From assembly GCA_002300355.1 (NCBI GenBank), contig NSGV01000001.1, positions 558,001 through 622,000 on the forward strand: DNA of 64,000 bases. Reading direction: 5' to 3'. How positions within the stretch are numbered: position 1 is the first letter of the stretch; the number at the start of each line of letters is the position of its first letter. Positions 25,374-35,293 of the stretch are shown piece by piece. Under the pieces are notes generated by a model, which did no database searches, was not told where the DNA came from, and was given only the letters and a program-made list of their open reading frames with translations. This DNA comes from Streptomyces sp. TLI_235 (GTDB lineage: Bacteria; Actinomycetota; Actinomycetes; Streptomycetales; Streptomycetaceae). Made by a program: the position numbers and the translations under genes.

Positions 25374-25625
25374 ATGAGGGAAATGCATATGCGGTCAAAT
25401 GGCCTTCGGGGGGGGCGAAATAGGGAAGCGCGTTCCGCTGTCGCTCAGTGCGGATTCCATCCCCTTGGGGTGGTAGTTTCCGGGCCTGCATCGGCAGTTA
25501 TTCACGGGCTATGGCATCACGCCTATAGCGGCGCCCGTAGGCATTGCTTTGCCGGCGGTGGGATGGTGTGGCCTAATTTCCTGGGCGGAGATGTCTGGGG
25601 CGATGAAAAAATTGATTCAGACTGA
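25374..25625 (+). CDS. Possible small protein in the low-GC patch
   Basis: An 83-codon frame whose stop is 10 bases before a hairpin terminator. The product has no recognisable domain; it ends GGDVWGDEKIDSD. No ribosome binding site is convincing. It is listed only because of the terminator placed right behind it. Confidence 0.25.
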   Translation: MREMHMRSNGLRGGRNREARSAVAQCGFHPLGVVVSGPASAVIHGLWHHAYSGARRHCFAGGGMVWPNFLGGDVWGDEKIDSD

Positions 25626-25635
25626 AAACATTCCA

Positions 25636-25661
25636 GGTGGCAAGTGGTTGCACTTGCCACC
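25636..25661 (+). terminator. Hairpin, perfect 11-base stem
   Basis: GGTGGCAAGTG and CACTTGCCACC pair perfectly around GTTG. It marks the end of some transcript from the left, or an operator for the secreted protein gene that follows. Confidence 0.5.
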
Positions 25662-25819
25662 ATGATCACCGGATCGGTGCGGACTCAGCTAGGGCGGAGC
25701 GGCTGCCTCTCGTGTCGGCTATTCCGGTTCCAGCTTGGTGAAATCCCGTTTGCGCTTTCCAGTCGCGCCTGAAATGGGCGCAAACTAATTTCGGTTGTCG
25801 AAAAATTATGGGGGGATTC

Positions 25820-26140
25820 GTGAGGAAGATTCGCGCGCTGGCCGTTGCTGTCGCACTGGCGGCTCCGATTTCTCTGGGGACGATAAACGCCGCGCCTGCT
25901 TCGGCGGTCAATTTCGAGCCGAAGTGCCAGACCTGGAACGATCAGAACACCTACGGTGTGTACTGTTCCACCGGCGGCATGCAGAACTACGACCTGTTCA
26001 GGGCTCAGGCCACCTGCACCACTGGGAAGATCGAGGCCCGGAACTACGAGTGGGTCGGCAATGGGCGCTGGTCTTATGCCTATTGCTCGAGCATCGGCGG
26101 CCACCTCCAGGTGGGTTCGTACTACCTGGACTACTCCTAG
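25820..26140 (+). CDS. Small secreted cysteine-containing protein
   Basis: 106-aa exported protein. Signal peptide KIRALAVAVALAAPISLGTI, cleavage near APASA, then a mature part of about 76 residues with four cysteines (CQTW, YCST, TCTT, YCSS) that could form two disulfides, and many aromatic residues (YLDYS end). The GTG at 25820 follows GGGGGGA; the ATG at 25808 lacks a site. A very strong terminator follows 24 bases after the stop. The family is not recognised. Confidence 0.72.
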   Translation: MRKIRALAVAVALAAPISLGTINAAPASAVNFEPKCQTWNDQNTYGVYCSTGGMQNYDLFRAQATCTTGKIEARNYEWVGNGRWSYAYCSSIGGHLQVGSYYLDYS

Positions 26141-26163
26141 ACGCGGTAGATAGTTACTGCTGC

Positions 26164-26212
26164 AGGAGCGGCGGGTGCGCCGGACGACTCGTCCGGCGCA
26201 CCCGCCGCTCCT
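26164..26212. terminator. Very long perfect hairpin terminator
   Basis: A 24-base arm (26164-26187, starting AGGAGCGGCGGG) is followed after a single C by its exact complement (26189-26212). It is the longest perfect inverted repeat noticed in the window and lies between the secreted protein gene and the kinase gene that converges on it. Confidence 0.8.
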
Positions 26213-26438
26213 GTCCGTCCATGGACCACTCTGGCAGAGGCATGATTCATTGCTGCGCTGCCGCCCTGGCAAGTGGAATCCCAGAGCGATCAAAAGCTTG
26301 GACAGCCACTGAAATCCCGTTCCTTCGCCGAAGGATGGCCGCGGCAAGGCTCTTCCTTCAAGGGTGACGGCGATCGGCGGCCATGCCCATGCATTTCCCC
26401 GTTTCGATACGCAGCAGATCCAGCACCGTCCCACAGGT

Positions 26439-28052
26439 TCATCCGCCGACTGCCCGGCTCCCCTCATGCGCACCAGATTCACGCGGGGCCTGAGCATTGT
26501 TCCGCTGGCGATCCGGCTCAAGAGGCTCCGAGCTACCAGGAAGCCTTACGGTTGCGGTGGTTCCGCAGTCTTCGTCTTCACGCTCGGAACGGGTAGAGGC
26601 CAGCACGACCTCGCCGCCTGCCTCACGGACGGCCTGGGCGACGATTGCAAGACCCAAACCCGACCCAGGAAGCTGCCTCGCCGAGGACGAACGCCAGAAC
26701 CGGTCGAAGACATGGGGAAGATCCTCCGCAGCGATTCCCGAACCATGATCCTGCACAGTCAGAACCCCCGACTCCAGGACGACCTCGATCGTTCCACCAG
26801 GAGGGCTGAACTTCACCGCATTGTCGAGAAGGTTGACCACGGCCCGCTCCAGGGAATGCGCGTCGGCCCGCACGAACCACGTCGTGAGCCGCACGCTGAA
26901 CTCCAACCCGGAGCCGCGAAGCCGTGCTCGGTCAAGCGCGCGAGAGACGATGTCGTGCAGTGCCACCACCGCACCCCGGGACGAACTCGAACTCGCTGCG
27001 GGCCGGGAGAGCTCCAACAGATCACCGATGAGCGTCGACAGCTCCACCATCTGGGCCTTCAGATTGGCAAACAGTTTCGCCCGCATGGCCTCAGGCAAGG
27101 CCCGACCGGTCTCCTCGCTGCGCACCAGGAGATCCACGTTCGTACGCAGCGAGGTGAGCGGAGTGCGCAGCTCGTGGCCGGCATCGGCGATGAGCTGCGA
27201 CTGGCTCTCCCGGGAACTGGCAAGCGCGATGCTCATTGCGTTGAATGCCCGGCCCAGGCGAGTGATCTCGTCGTTGCCTGACAAGGCGATCGTCATGCCC
27301 GGCACTTGGGTCTGGGCAATGTGCTCGGCGGCCTGGGTGAGGCGATCGACCGGCTGCAGTGCCCTGCGGGCGATCCACAGTGCGCCGACGGCCGAGGTGG
27401 TAATGACGAGGCTGGCCGCCCCCGCCATGATCAGGGCGAGCCGGTCGAGCGCATCCTCGACCGGCTGGAGAGGCTGCGCCAGAGCGACGGCCGCGTTGGT
27501 GCGTTCCCCGTTGAACACCACCGGCCCATAGCTGACGACGTAGACCCGAACGGCCTCGCCGTCCGCCAGCTGCCCATCCCTTGAGAGTGAGAGCGCCCTT
27601 CCGCCGACCGTGCCGCTGGCTGCCACGGCGAGGTCGTCATCGACGACCTGCACAGCCCTGGTGTCGTTCTGCGGACACGACGTCCCGTTAGCCAGGATGA
27701 TCGTCGGAATCGTGTCCCTGGTCATCCAGGGCTGCGCCACGAATCCGTGGCACCAGTCGTTCATGGCTTTGATCTGAGCAGCCGGCGCGTTGTGGGCGTT
27801 GGGCGACCACGCGTGTGCCAGCGTCTGGTCGACCTGGTTCGTCATCTCGCTACGTGCAACGAACCAGCCGGTGACGGCACACATCACTACTGCCAGCCAG
27901 ACGGATGCAGCTGTGAACAGGGCCAGACGTCCACGCAGGGTCATTCGCTTGAAGAGGCTGCCACGGTGCCAGACATCTCTGAGCCGCGCAGCCAGGAGCC
28001 TGGAGCTCTGAGGGGTCCGTAGGTTCTGATCATCCGTGCCTGGCTCAGTCAT
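26439..28052 (-). CDS. Membrane sensor histidine kinase (MprB-like)
   Basis: 537-aa kinase. Two membrane helices (ALFTAASVWLAVVMCAVTGW and LALIMAGAASLVITTSAVGA) bracket an extracellular domain of about 120 residues, followed by HAMP, the H-box LIADAGHELRTPLTSLRTNV, N-box NLLDNAVKFSPP, G1 DHGSGIAAEDLPHVFDRFW and G2 GSGLGLAIVAQ. It resembles MprB-type stress kinases, which normally sit behind a response regulator gene. No regulator is adjacent: an IS begins 126 bases upstream. The kinase may be orphaned, with expression now dependent on the IS flank. Confidence 0.88.
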   Translation of the reverse strand: MTEPGTDDQNLRTPQSSRLLAARLRDVWHRGSLFKRMTLRGRLALFTAASVWLAVVMCAVTGWFVARSEMTNQVDQTLAHAWSPNAHNAPAAQIKAMNDWCHGFVAQPWMTRDTIPTIILANGTSCPQNDTRAVQVVDDDLAVAASGTVGGRALSLSRDGQLADGEAVRVYVVSYGPVVFNGERTNAAVALAQPLQPVEDALDRLALIMAGAASLVITTSAVGALWIARRALQPVDRLTQAAEHIAQTQVPGMTIALSGNDEITRLGRAFNAMSIALASSRESQSQLIADAGHELRTPLTSLRTNVDLLVRSEETGRALPEAMRAKLFANLKAQMVELSTLIGDLLELSRPAASSSSSRGAVVALHDIVSRALDRARLRGSGLEFSVRLTTWFVRADAHSLERAVVNLLDNAVKFSPPGGTIEVVLESGVLTVQDHGSGIAAEDLPHVFDRFWRSSSARQLPGSGLGLAIVAQAVREAGGEVVLASTRSEREDEDCGTTATVRLPGSSEPLEPDRQRNNAQAPRESGAHEGSRAVGG

Positions 28053-28178
28053 GAGTCTGCCCCGCCCCCCAACGTTCCATGGCCCGCCTCTCTGCTGCGG
28101 GCACAGGTCTCTCCCTTAAGACCAAGGCAACGATCAGCGCGAAAGATGAGAAAGTCCTGATAGGAACCTGAGACGAGT

Positions 28179-29800
28179 CTCAGCTTGTTGTTTTACCTCC
28201 GGTGATCATCTTCTGTTGCGTTCGGATTCTCGTCTGCCTGTTCGCTACTGGTTGGTGACCAGGGCGAGTCCGACGTCGTAGCTGGGGGCTCGGCGGCGGT
28301 TGGGCCGGCCGGGTGGGCACCCGGGCCCGGGGCGGGAGGGTCTCGCAACAGAGGAGGGGCAGGGCAGGCGCGTGCGGATGTTGCGGAACCCGCGCCGGAC
28401 CCGGGCGGGGGTAAGCCGGTCGGCGGGCTGGGGTCGCTCCCAGGGCCGCCGGAGGTCGGCGGCGAGGGGTCTGGCGAGGCGGAGTTGGGTGTGGGCGGCC
28501 AGGGCCAGGTGGGTCCAGCGGTCGGCCGCGGCGGGTTCGCGCAGGCGGGGGCGGGTCCAGCCGAGGGTCTGCTTGAGGAACCGGAAGGTGTGCTCCAGGT
28601 CGAAGCGCCGCAGGAAGGCGTGCCAGGCGGTGTCGGTGTCCTCACCGGAGGGTGTGGGGTCGGAGAACCACAGCCAGACCGGCTTCGGGGCGCTGCCGGA
28701 GGGCAGGTGGTCGACGTCGAGGCGGATCAGGGTCCCCTCGGTGGTGGGGAGTTGGCCCTGGTGGTCGCTCCAGGCGGAGCGTCGCCAGACACGGGGGTGG
28801 AGGCGGTGCCAGGCGCGGATGCGGGCGGTGCCGTAGCGGCGGGTGGTGTGCTCGTTGTCACTGTCCGGATCGCGCCAGGTCGTGGGGTCGGCCAAAGCGA
28901 ACCGGGTTCCGTGGCGCGGGGGTTGGCCGCCCTTGGGGCCCACCCGGTAGTCGTCGGGCACGGGGTTGAAGAAGACGCGGTCGGAGCGCATCCGCACCAC
29001 GATCTGGACGGGTAGGTCCCGCAGCAGCCAGGCCAGGCGCGGGCCGTCGTAGCCGGCGTCCGCCACGATCAACACTGGTTGGTCGCCGAGTTTCCAGTGT
29101 CCGGCGTTGAAGATGCCGCGCAGGACCTCGCGCAGCTGGGCGGCGGTGACGGCCGCGGTGTCCGCGCCGGGTTCCAGGCGCTGTGCGTCCAGCAGGGCCG
29201 TCCACGAGGTCGAGCCCTCCTCCAGGGCGGCAACGAAGGAGTACGGCCAGCCGGGCACCATCTCGTGGGTGTTCTCGCGTCGGCCGTAGGTGTGGCAGAA
29301 CGAACGGGCGTCACTGGTGTTGGCGTCCGGACGCAGCCACGCGGAGACGTCGACGGCGAGAACGATCCGTCCGCCCGGCCCTCGCGGAAGGCTGCGGGCG
29401 GCGATGGCCGTCCTCAGCCTGGCCGGATCCAGCTCGCCCCGGGTCAAGGCGGCGTAGAGGGAGCCGTGCGAGCGGCGGTGCTCGGGTGCCAGCGTCAGCT
29501 CGACCAGGGCGCGGACCGGCCCGTCGGCGCACAGCAGCGCGTCGGCCACCTCGAACAGGGCGTCCGCTCGGCGGGGCATCGCCGCGTACAAGTCCAGCCG
29601 AAAGGAGGACAGTTCCGCGATTGCGTGCTGGCGAACGGCTTCATGGGCGACACTCGACACCGACGACCTCCGGCTCCGTTGTGCGACTCGACATCACACA
29701 GCGTCAGGCGGAGGTCGTCTCCACGTCCGGAAAATCCCCATGTGGGTGACCGGATCGAACATCTCGGAGTCGATCACCGGAGGTAAAGCAACAAGCTCAG
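28179..29800 (-). mobile_element. IS701-like insertion sequence
   Basis: About 1.62 kb bounded by inverted repeats of about 27 bases with two or three mismatches; the inner arm TTTTACCTCCGGTGATC (left) matches CTTTACCTCCGGTGATC (right, read inward). It contains one transposase. No clear target duplication was found. Confidence 0.75.
28245..29660 (-). CDS. IS701-like DDE transposase
   Basis: 471-aa transposase. DDE-type segments are visible: IVLAVDVSAWLRPDANTS (first Asp), VLIVADAGYDGPRLAWLL (second Asp) and RFDLEHTFRFLKQTLGW (Glu). This matches the RNase H-fold IS701 group common in streptomycetes. GTG start at 29660. It appears intact. Its insertion likely separated the kinase at 26.4-28.1 kb from its original upstream gene. 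Confidence 0.85.
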   Translation of the reverse strand: MSSVAHEAVRQHAIAELSSFRLDLYAAMPRRADALFEVADALLCADGPVRALVELTLAPEHRRSHGSLYAALTRGELDPARLRTAIAARSLPRGPGGRIVLAVDVSAWLRPDANTSDARSFCHTYGRRENTHEMVPGWPYSFVAALEEGSTSWTALLDAQRLEPGADTAAVTAAQLREVLRGIFNAGHWKLGDQPVLIVADAGYDGPRLAWLLRDLPVQIVVRMRSDRVFFNPVPDDYRVGPKGGQPPRHGTRFALADPTTWRDPDSDNEHTTRRYGTARIRAWHRLHPRVWRRSAWSDHQGQLPTTEGTLIRLDVDHLPSGSAPKPVWLWFSDPTPSGEDTDTAWHAFLRRFDLEHTFRFLKQTLGWTRPRLREPAAADRWTHLALAAHTQLRLARPLAADLRRPWERPQPADRLTPARVRRGFRNIRTRLPCPSSVARPSRPGPGCPPGRPNRRRAPSYDVGLALVTNQ

Positions 29801-29903
29801 AAGCCGTTGCATTTCCGACGGTGATTGCTGCGTTTCTGCTGGTCAGGCATGAGATCGGTGCTTTATGGATCGAGCTCTCTCGGGCAGCCGTAGACAAGAG
29901 TCA

Positions 29904-29932
29904 GCCCCCGCCGCGCTGCTCACGACGGGGGC
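29904..29932 (-). terminator. Hairpin behind the decayed FG-GAP gene
   Basis: GCCCCCG and CGGGGGC pair around a 15-base loop, 20 bases past the stop codon of the minus-strand relic. Confidence 0.45.
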
Positions 29933-29951
29933 CAGGCCTGCGCATGTCCCG

Positions 29952-30880
29952 TCAGGGGCAGGACTCGCCGAACTTCACGACCTTCAAGATGACCGGCTGT
30001 CCATTCAAGGCCAAGCCCGCGTTGGCGACGTGCGTGGTCGTTGCCCCGCTGTCCTCGTCGGCGAAGACACTGTTTGCCACCTTCGCGTGCCCGCCGGACG
30101 CCGGCTCGAGGACGGAGCCATCTCCGTTGCCCTTGAGGATCTCGGCGCTCTGGGTGTCGGGGTTGTACGTGAGGATGTCGTTGAAGCCGGCGCCGCCATC
30201 GACGAAGAAGTGGCCGACGACTGCTTCGGTGCCGTTCCATTCCGCGGGGGCGCCCTGTGTGTTGGCGCCGGTTCCGTACGCTCCGATGTTGCGGGGGGCG
30301 GCGTCCACGCTGGAGGCGTTGGTGCCGGAGGCCAGCCACAGCCCCGGGGCAGGGTGGCCTTGTTGCCGACCAGGGCGAGATCCCCGCGGCCGTGGCCGGT
30401 CAGGTCGTTCTCGGGAGCGGGCGCGGGGCGTTGGCCAGCATCGGCTGGACGCTGCTGTTGCCGCTGGGGTTGCCGGAGGCTGCGACGGCGGTTACAGAGA
30501 GGGTGTTGTAGCCACGTGTGGGGGTGACGGTCACCGTGGCGGCGCCGTTCAGAGCAGCGACGGAGACCGGCGCGCCCTCATTGAGCTGGTACAGGTAGCT
30601 GGCGGGGACGGGTCCAGTCGCGTTCGCCGTGATCGAGACCAGGTAGGGCGTTCCGACGACGAAGGGGTCCAACGTCTCGGGGAGGTGGACGTCCGGTGCT
30701 CCGGGCGCGGTGGGGTCGAAGGTGAAGCTACAGGTGGCGCTCGTGGTGCTGGCCAAGCTGTCGTCGACTACCACGTTCCACGAGAACGTGGTCGGTGTGG
30801 GGTTGGAGACGCCGCCGGCCTGGCCGACGAGGTCGTCCTTGCGAAGCCTTCCTGCACCGCTTCGTGGACCAGCGGCCCGA
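29952..30880 (-). pseudogene. Decayed secreted FG-GAP/VCBS repeat protein
   Basis: Minus-strand fragments in different frames: [20 protein letters not shown] to SVTAVAASGNPSGNSS (Ig-like part), then ENDLTGHGRGDLALVGNKAT, then LWLASGTNASSVDAAPRNIG to VILKVVKFGESCP and the stop at 29952. The D-x-T-G-x-G-x-x-D-L calcium-loop motif is typical of FG-GAP/VCBS repeats in streptomycete secreted proteins. At least two frameshifts and loss of the signal peptide make it a pseudogene. Its 5' end stops where the slipin-coding DNA begins, pointing to a rearrangement at about 30.84 kb. Confidence 0.65.
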
Positions 30881-31763
30881 TGAACTGCGCACCCTCGACC
30901 AGACGGCACGGACCTGCAGAGCGAGGGCGGGGTCCATCGTCCGCCAGTACGAGAAGGGGGTCGTCTTCCGGTTCGGCCGGATCATCGGAGCACGCGACCC
31001 GGGACTGCGCCTGATCATCCCGTTCGCCGACGTCATGCACCACATCTCACTGCGGATCGTCACCATGCCCATCCAGTCCCAGGGCATCATCACCCGCGAC
31101 AACGTCAGCGTCGACGTCTCCGCCGTCGCCTACTTCCGCGTCGCGGACGCGATCAAGTCGGTCATCGCCATCGAGAACGTGAGCTCCGCGATCAACCAGA
31201 TCGCCCAGACGACCCTGCGCAAGGTCGTCGGCCGGCACACCCTGGACGAAACGCTTTCCGAGACCGACCGCATCAACCTGGACATCCGCCAGATCCTGGA
31301 CGTCACCACGACCGAATGGGGCGTGGACGTCACCCTGGTCGAGCTCAAGGACATCCAACTGCCCGACACCATGAAACGCGCCATGGCCAAGCAGGCCGAA
31401 GCCGAGCGGGAGAAGCGCGCCAAGATCATCAGTGCACAGGGAGAGGCCCAGGCCGCCTCCGCACTCGGCGAAGCCTCCGACACGATGATGGCCCACCCGC
31501 TCGCCCTCCAGCTGCGCAACCTGCAGAGCCTCGTCGAGATCGCCGTCGACAAGAACAGCACCGTCGTCTTCCCCGCACCCCTGATGAGCACCATCGGCGA
31601 ACTCGGCTCCTTCCTCTCCCGCGAGGCAACCGCCGCCGCCGCTCCCGCACCACAGCCGCCCATGGACACCCCGGACACGCGACTCCCGACCAAGCCCGTT
31701 CACCTGCCTGCGCCCGACCCCGTTCACGTGCCGGTACCCAACGGGGCAACCGAGACGCCGTAG
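30795..31763 (+). CDS. Slipin/SPFH-family protein, 5'-truncated
   Basis: The SPFH core begins [17 protein letters not shown] and runs through the band-7 domain ([40 protein letters not shown]) to the coiled [20 protein letters not shown] and [13 protein letters not shown], then a Pro-rich tail. Slipins normally carry a membrane helix immediately before this core. Here it is replaced by an unrelated sequence ([20 protein letters not shown]), and no ribosome binding site precedes any start. The membrane anchor was probably lost at the rearrangement junction; function is doubtful. Confidence 0.7.
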   Translation: MWGWRRRRPGRRGRPCEAFLHRFVDQRPDELRTLDQTARTCRARAGSIVRQYEKGVVFRFGRIIGARDPGLRLIIPFADVMHHISLRIVTMPIQSQGIITRDNVSVDVSAVAYFRVADAIKSVIAIENVSSAINQIAQTTLRKVVGRHTLDETLSETDRINLDIRQILDVTTTEWGVDVTLVELKDIQLPDTMKRAMAKQAEAEREKRAKIISAQGEAQAASALGEASDTMMAHPLALQLRNLQSLVEIAVDKNSTVVFPAPLMSTIGELGSFLSREATAAAAPAPQPPMDTPDTRLPTKPVHLPAPDPVHVPVPNGATETP

Positions 31764-31852
31764 ACATCACCGTCCCCTTCCGGCCGAGGCCGAGGGCACA
31801 CGGCGTTCACCGGCGCCGCGCGGAGCACACCGTACGGAAGACCATCGAGAAA

Positions 31853-32218
31853 ATGACGCAGCCATTCCACACAACGCACCACGGGCCGCGCCGCCTCGTC
31901 GAGCACTGGAAAGCCGCGGCGGCCGACCGCCGCGCGCGGGCCACCGCCCGGCGGTGGCGGCACGTCGGCACCGAGCCGCGCTGGGCGCGCAGCGATCTGC
32001 CGGCCCGGCGGCTACTCGGACGGATCTTCGTCCCGTTCTTCCTGCTCGGGACCATCGTCTTCACGTTGCTCGCGACGAACGCACTCCCCGCACCGCGCGC
32101 CGACCGTGCGTTCTTCACGGGCCTCGCCGTGCTGTGCGCCGTGTCCACGGTCGTCGCGGTGATCGACCTGATCGTCGTCCGGCGCCGGATGGCAGAGCAA
32201 CGACGGTGGCACCGCTGA
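31853..32218 (+). CDS. Two-helix membrane protein, unknown
   Basis: 121-aa protein with a basic N-terminal half rich in Arg and Trp (RRLVEHWKAAAADRRARATA) and two membrane helices (IFVPFFLLGTIVFTLLATNA and FFTGLAVLCAVSTVVAVIDL). Start ATG 31853, 89 bases after slipin. No family is recognised; the pairing with a slipin may reflect a membrane-stress function. Confidence 0.6.
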   Translation: MTQPFHTTHHGPRRLVEHWKAAAADRRARATARRWRHVGTEPRWARSDLPARRLLGRIFVPFFLLGTIVFTLLATNALPAPRADRAFFTGLAVLCAVSTVVAVIDLIVVRRRMAEQRRWHR

Positions 32219-32491
32219 CGACGCGGCCGAGCAAAGGGCATGGTCGCACGCTACTGGGCGGGCGCAGGAGCAGGACGGAGTCCGCCCGAGTCCAGCACTG
32301 CCGGCAACGCCACGGCGGGAGACCGTCCGACTGATGCCGCGGCAGCTGAGGATGCGGCTGCACTGGTCGCAGTCGCGGTCGGCAACGGGCCTGCCTACGG
32401 TTGAGAACAGGACGCGCCCGAGGCGTCCGGCCTCCGGTTGCGCAACGCATCGAAGGTACGGTCCTCCAGCACGGGAATCGTAGGTGGGCCG

Positions 32492-34126
32492 GTGGATCCG
32501 GAGGATGGGGCCGGGTGGGCGGACGTTCCCGACCGCAGCCACCGAATCGATGACGAGATGGACCGGATCGTCGGACGTCTACAGGACCTGGCCCACACCC
32601 AGCGCCGTTTCCAGGACCTGCTGGACGCGGTGATGGCGGTGGGCCGGGACCTGGAGCTGCCGGTCGTGCTCCGCCGGGTGATCACCACCGCGATGGGCCT
32701 GGTCGACGCCCGCTACGGCGCACTCGGCGTGCTCAGCGAGGACGGCGAACACCTGGAGGAGTTCATCCCCGTAGGGCTTAGCGAACGCGAGCTGGAGGCC
32801 CTGGCCGGGGTCGCCCTTCCGCACGGGCGCGGACTCCTGGGACACCTCATCGACCACCCCGAACCGCTGCGTGTCGCGGACATCGGCGCCCACCCGGACG
32901 CGGTCGGATTCCCGCCGGGCCACCCGCCGATGCGGACACTGCTCGGGGTGGCGCTCACCGGACGTGGACGGATCTACGGCAACCTCTACCTTTGCGAGCG
33001 GCGCGACGGACAGCCCTTCGACGACCACGATCAGGACATCCTCGTGGCGCTCGCCGGCGCGGCCGGCCTCGCCATCGAGAACGCCCGCCTCTACCGGCAG
33101 GTCCGCGCCAACGCCGAGTACTTCCAGCGCCTCCTCCTTCCCAGCCTGCCCGATGTGGCGCCCTTCTCCGTCGCAGCGATCTACCGGCCCGCCACCGCAC
33201 CGGACCACGTCGGCGGCGACTGGTACGACGCCCTGATGCTCCCCGACGGCGCCTGCGCCCTGGTCATCGGCGACGTCGCCGGACACGACCTGAAGTCCGC
33301 CGCCACCATGGCCCAGACCCGCAACATGCTGCGCGCCCTCCTCTACGACCGCCGCACCCCGCCCAGTGCCGTCCTGACGCAGCTCGACCGCACCCTCCAG
33401 GCGATCACCGACAACCCGATCACCACCACCTGCCTCGCCCGCGTCGAACCCGCCGAGGACGGCTGGACACTGCACTGGAGCAACGCCGGACACCCGCCAC
33501 CGCTCCTGATCGGCCCCGACGGCACCGCCCGCTACCTGCACGCCGACCCCGGCCTGCCCCTCGGCGTCGACCCCAACGTGCCCCGCCCCGACCACAAGCG
33601 CCCCCTGCCCGGCAACGCCACCCTCGTGCTCTTCACGGACGGCCTGGTCGAGCACCCCGACCGCCCGTTGGACGCCGGCCTCACCGCCCTTGCCCAGGTC
33701 GCCGCCGCCCACGCCGATCTGCCCCTCGAAGACCTGTGCCGGACCCTGGCCGACGCCCACCTCGCCAATGGACGCGACGACCTCGCCGTCCTCGCCCTGC
33801 GCACCCCGCCCACCGCGCCGACCCCCGGGACACCGGCGACACACTCCCGGGCGCGGGAACAGGACGTACCCCGCGCCCTGGTAGGCCCGCAGCTCGCTCT
33901 CGGCGGTGGTCCTTCAGCACCTGGTCCGAGCCGCCTTCACCCGTGTCCACGACCTCTGCCCCTCCGTGATCCGGAGGGCCCTGCCGCAGGGGAGACCGCC
34001 CCTCCAACGCGGAGGGCCTCCGTCTCCGTTCCGCAGCCTCGAAACCCGGAATGCGCCACCACGGCACGGCACCGCCACTGCCGCACCTGCCATGCCCACC
34101 CTCGCCCGTCAAGAGATCTGCGGTGA
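32492..34126 (+). CDS. GAF-domain PP2C/SpoIIE-type protein phosphatase
   Basis: 544 aa. Residues about 40-190 form a GAF domain close to those of DosS/DevS kinases (LVDARYGALGVLSEDGEHLE, GHPPMRTLLGVALTGRGRIY); residues about 200-430 are a SpoIIE-type PP2C phosphatase with GGDWYDALMLPDG, VIGDVAGHDLKSA, LVLFTDGLVEHPD and the final acidic GRDDLAVLAL. Such proteins dephosphorylate anti-sigma antagonists. The last 100 residues are Pro/Arg-rich and do not look like domain sequence, so the native stop may have been lost. The GTG at 32492 is a best guess for the start. Confidence 0.8.
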   Translation: MDPEDGAGWADVPDRSHRIDDEMDRIVGRLQDLAHTQRRFQDLLDAVMAVGRDLELPVVLRRVITTAMGLVDARYGALGVLSEDGEHLEEFIPVGLSERELEALAGVALPHGRGLLGHLIDHPEPLRVADIGAHPDAVGFPPGHPPMRTLLGVALTGRGRIYGNLYLCERRDGQPFDDHDQDILVALAGAAGLAIENARLYRQVRANAEYFQRLLLPSLPDVAPFSVAAIYRPATAPDHVGGDWYDALMLPDGACALVIGDVAGHDLKSAATMAQTRNMLRALLYDRRTPPSAVLTQLDRTLQAITDNPITTTCLARVEPAEDGWTLHWSNAGHPPPLLIGPDGTARYLHADPGLPLGVDPNVPRPDHKRPLPGNATLVLFTDGLVEHPDRPLDAGLTALAQVAAAHADLPLEDLCRTLADAHLANGRDDLAVLALRTPPTAPTPGTPATHSRAREQDVPRALVGPQLALGGGPSAPGPSRLHPCPRPLPLRDPEGPAAGETAPPTRRASVSVPQPRNPECATTARHRHCRTCHAHPRPSRDLR

Positions 34127-34271
34127 CCCACTCCGCCGTGACACTCGCCCACATCATGAGCGAGCACGACGTCAGCCCCCTACGGCGCCGTCCACGGCGA
34201 CGTCGCCGTGTAGCTCGTCGACGCCGCAGCGGCGACCGCCGGCAGGCACGGACGGCCAGGGGGCAGTTCGG

Positions 34272-35293
34272 TCATGAACCGGCTTGCCGTTGTGTCCGCA
34301 CCGCGGGGAAGAGGGACTCGGCCACCTCTCGATCGAACGGTTCGGTGTCGGGGGTGAGCACCGATGCGGCGGCCACGGCCACCCCGAGGGCACAGGCCTC
34401 GACCGGATCGTCGCCCGCAGCCAGCCGAAAAGTGAGTGCGGCCACCATGGCGTCTCCGGCCCCGGCGTCGCTGAGCGGCTCCCCGGGCAACGGCGGGACT
34501 CTCAACTCGGTGTGACCGTGCCTGGTCGAACAGAGTGCGCCGAGTTCCCCGAGGGTGGTGACGGCGATCTCAGTCGCTCCTGCGGCGAGCAGGGACTCGT
34601 TGACGGTGCGGGCGTCGTCGAAGCTCCGGACCGCCCGGCCGGCGAGACTGGCGGCCTCGTGATTGTTGCACCTCCGCAGAAAGACGCCCTCGTGCAGCGA
34701 CTCGGGCAGGGCCCGCCCCGAGGTGTCCAGCACCAGCCGGGCCCCGGCCTCCTTGACCCGGCGGGCGACAGCAGCATAGAAGGTGTCGGGCAGGCCGCTG
34801 GGCAGGCTTCCGCTGGCCACGACGTACTGGTGACTGCCGGCTGCCCGGCCCAGCACGTCCAGGAGACGCTCTCCCTCCGAGTCGTCCAGTCGCGGGCCCG
34901 GCGGCACGATGTGATAGCTGCGGCGTGACTCGGTCTCGAACAGCACGAACGCTTCGCGGGTCTCGCCCGCGATCCCGAGGGCGAGATGGTCGACCCCCTC
35001 CTCGTCCAGGAGGCGGTTCAGGCGCTGGCCGACCTCGCGGCCGGCGGTGTGGACGGCGGTCGCCCGTCCTCCGAGCCGCGACACTCCCCGGCGACGTTGA
35101 TCCCTCCGCCGCCGGCGGCCACGAACCTGACCCGGGCGCGGGTCTTGCCGATGTCCGCCAGACGGTCGAAATCGCAGCAGATGTCGACTGTGGGGTTCAC
35201 CGTCAGGGTGAGGATCGAAGGCACGGTCTCCGGCAGCGGACTCGTCCCGCCGCTACCCGCCGCAAGCGGACCAGACGCTTCAGGGCCGCTCAT
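34272..35293 (-). pseudogene. pfkB: PfkB-family sugar kinase, frameshifted
   Basis: The N-terminal frame reads ILTLTVNPTVDICCDFDRLA then GGGGINVA, the sugar-binding start of PfkB/1-phosphofructokinase-type kinases. One missing base in CCCGGGG at about 35097 shifts it; the rest follows as VSRLGGRATAVHTAGREVGQ through YVVASGSLPSGLPD to the ATP-site motif SDAGAGDAMVAAL. Restoring one base gives INVARGVSRLGG and a complete kinase. A PfkB is part of the dormancy regulon in mycobacteria, which fits the neighbourhood. True decay or a base-calling error cannot be told apart. Confidence 0.8.

Noticed and set aside
25374-25625. RiPP precursor peptide
   Set aside because: There is a leader-like length and a downstream hairpin, but no modification enzymes, protease or transporter nearby.
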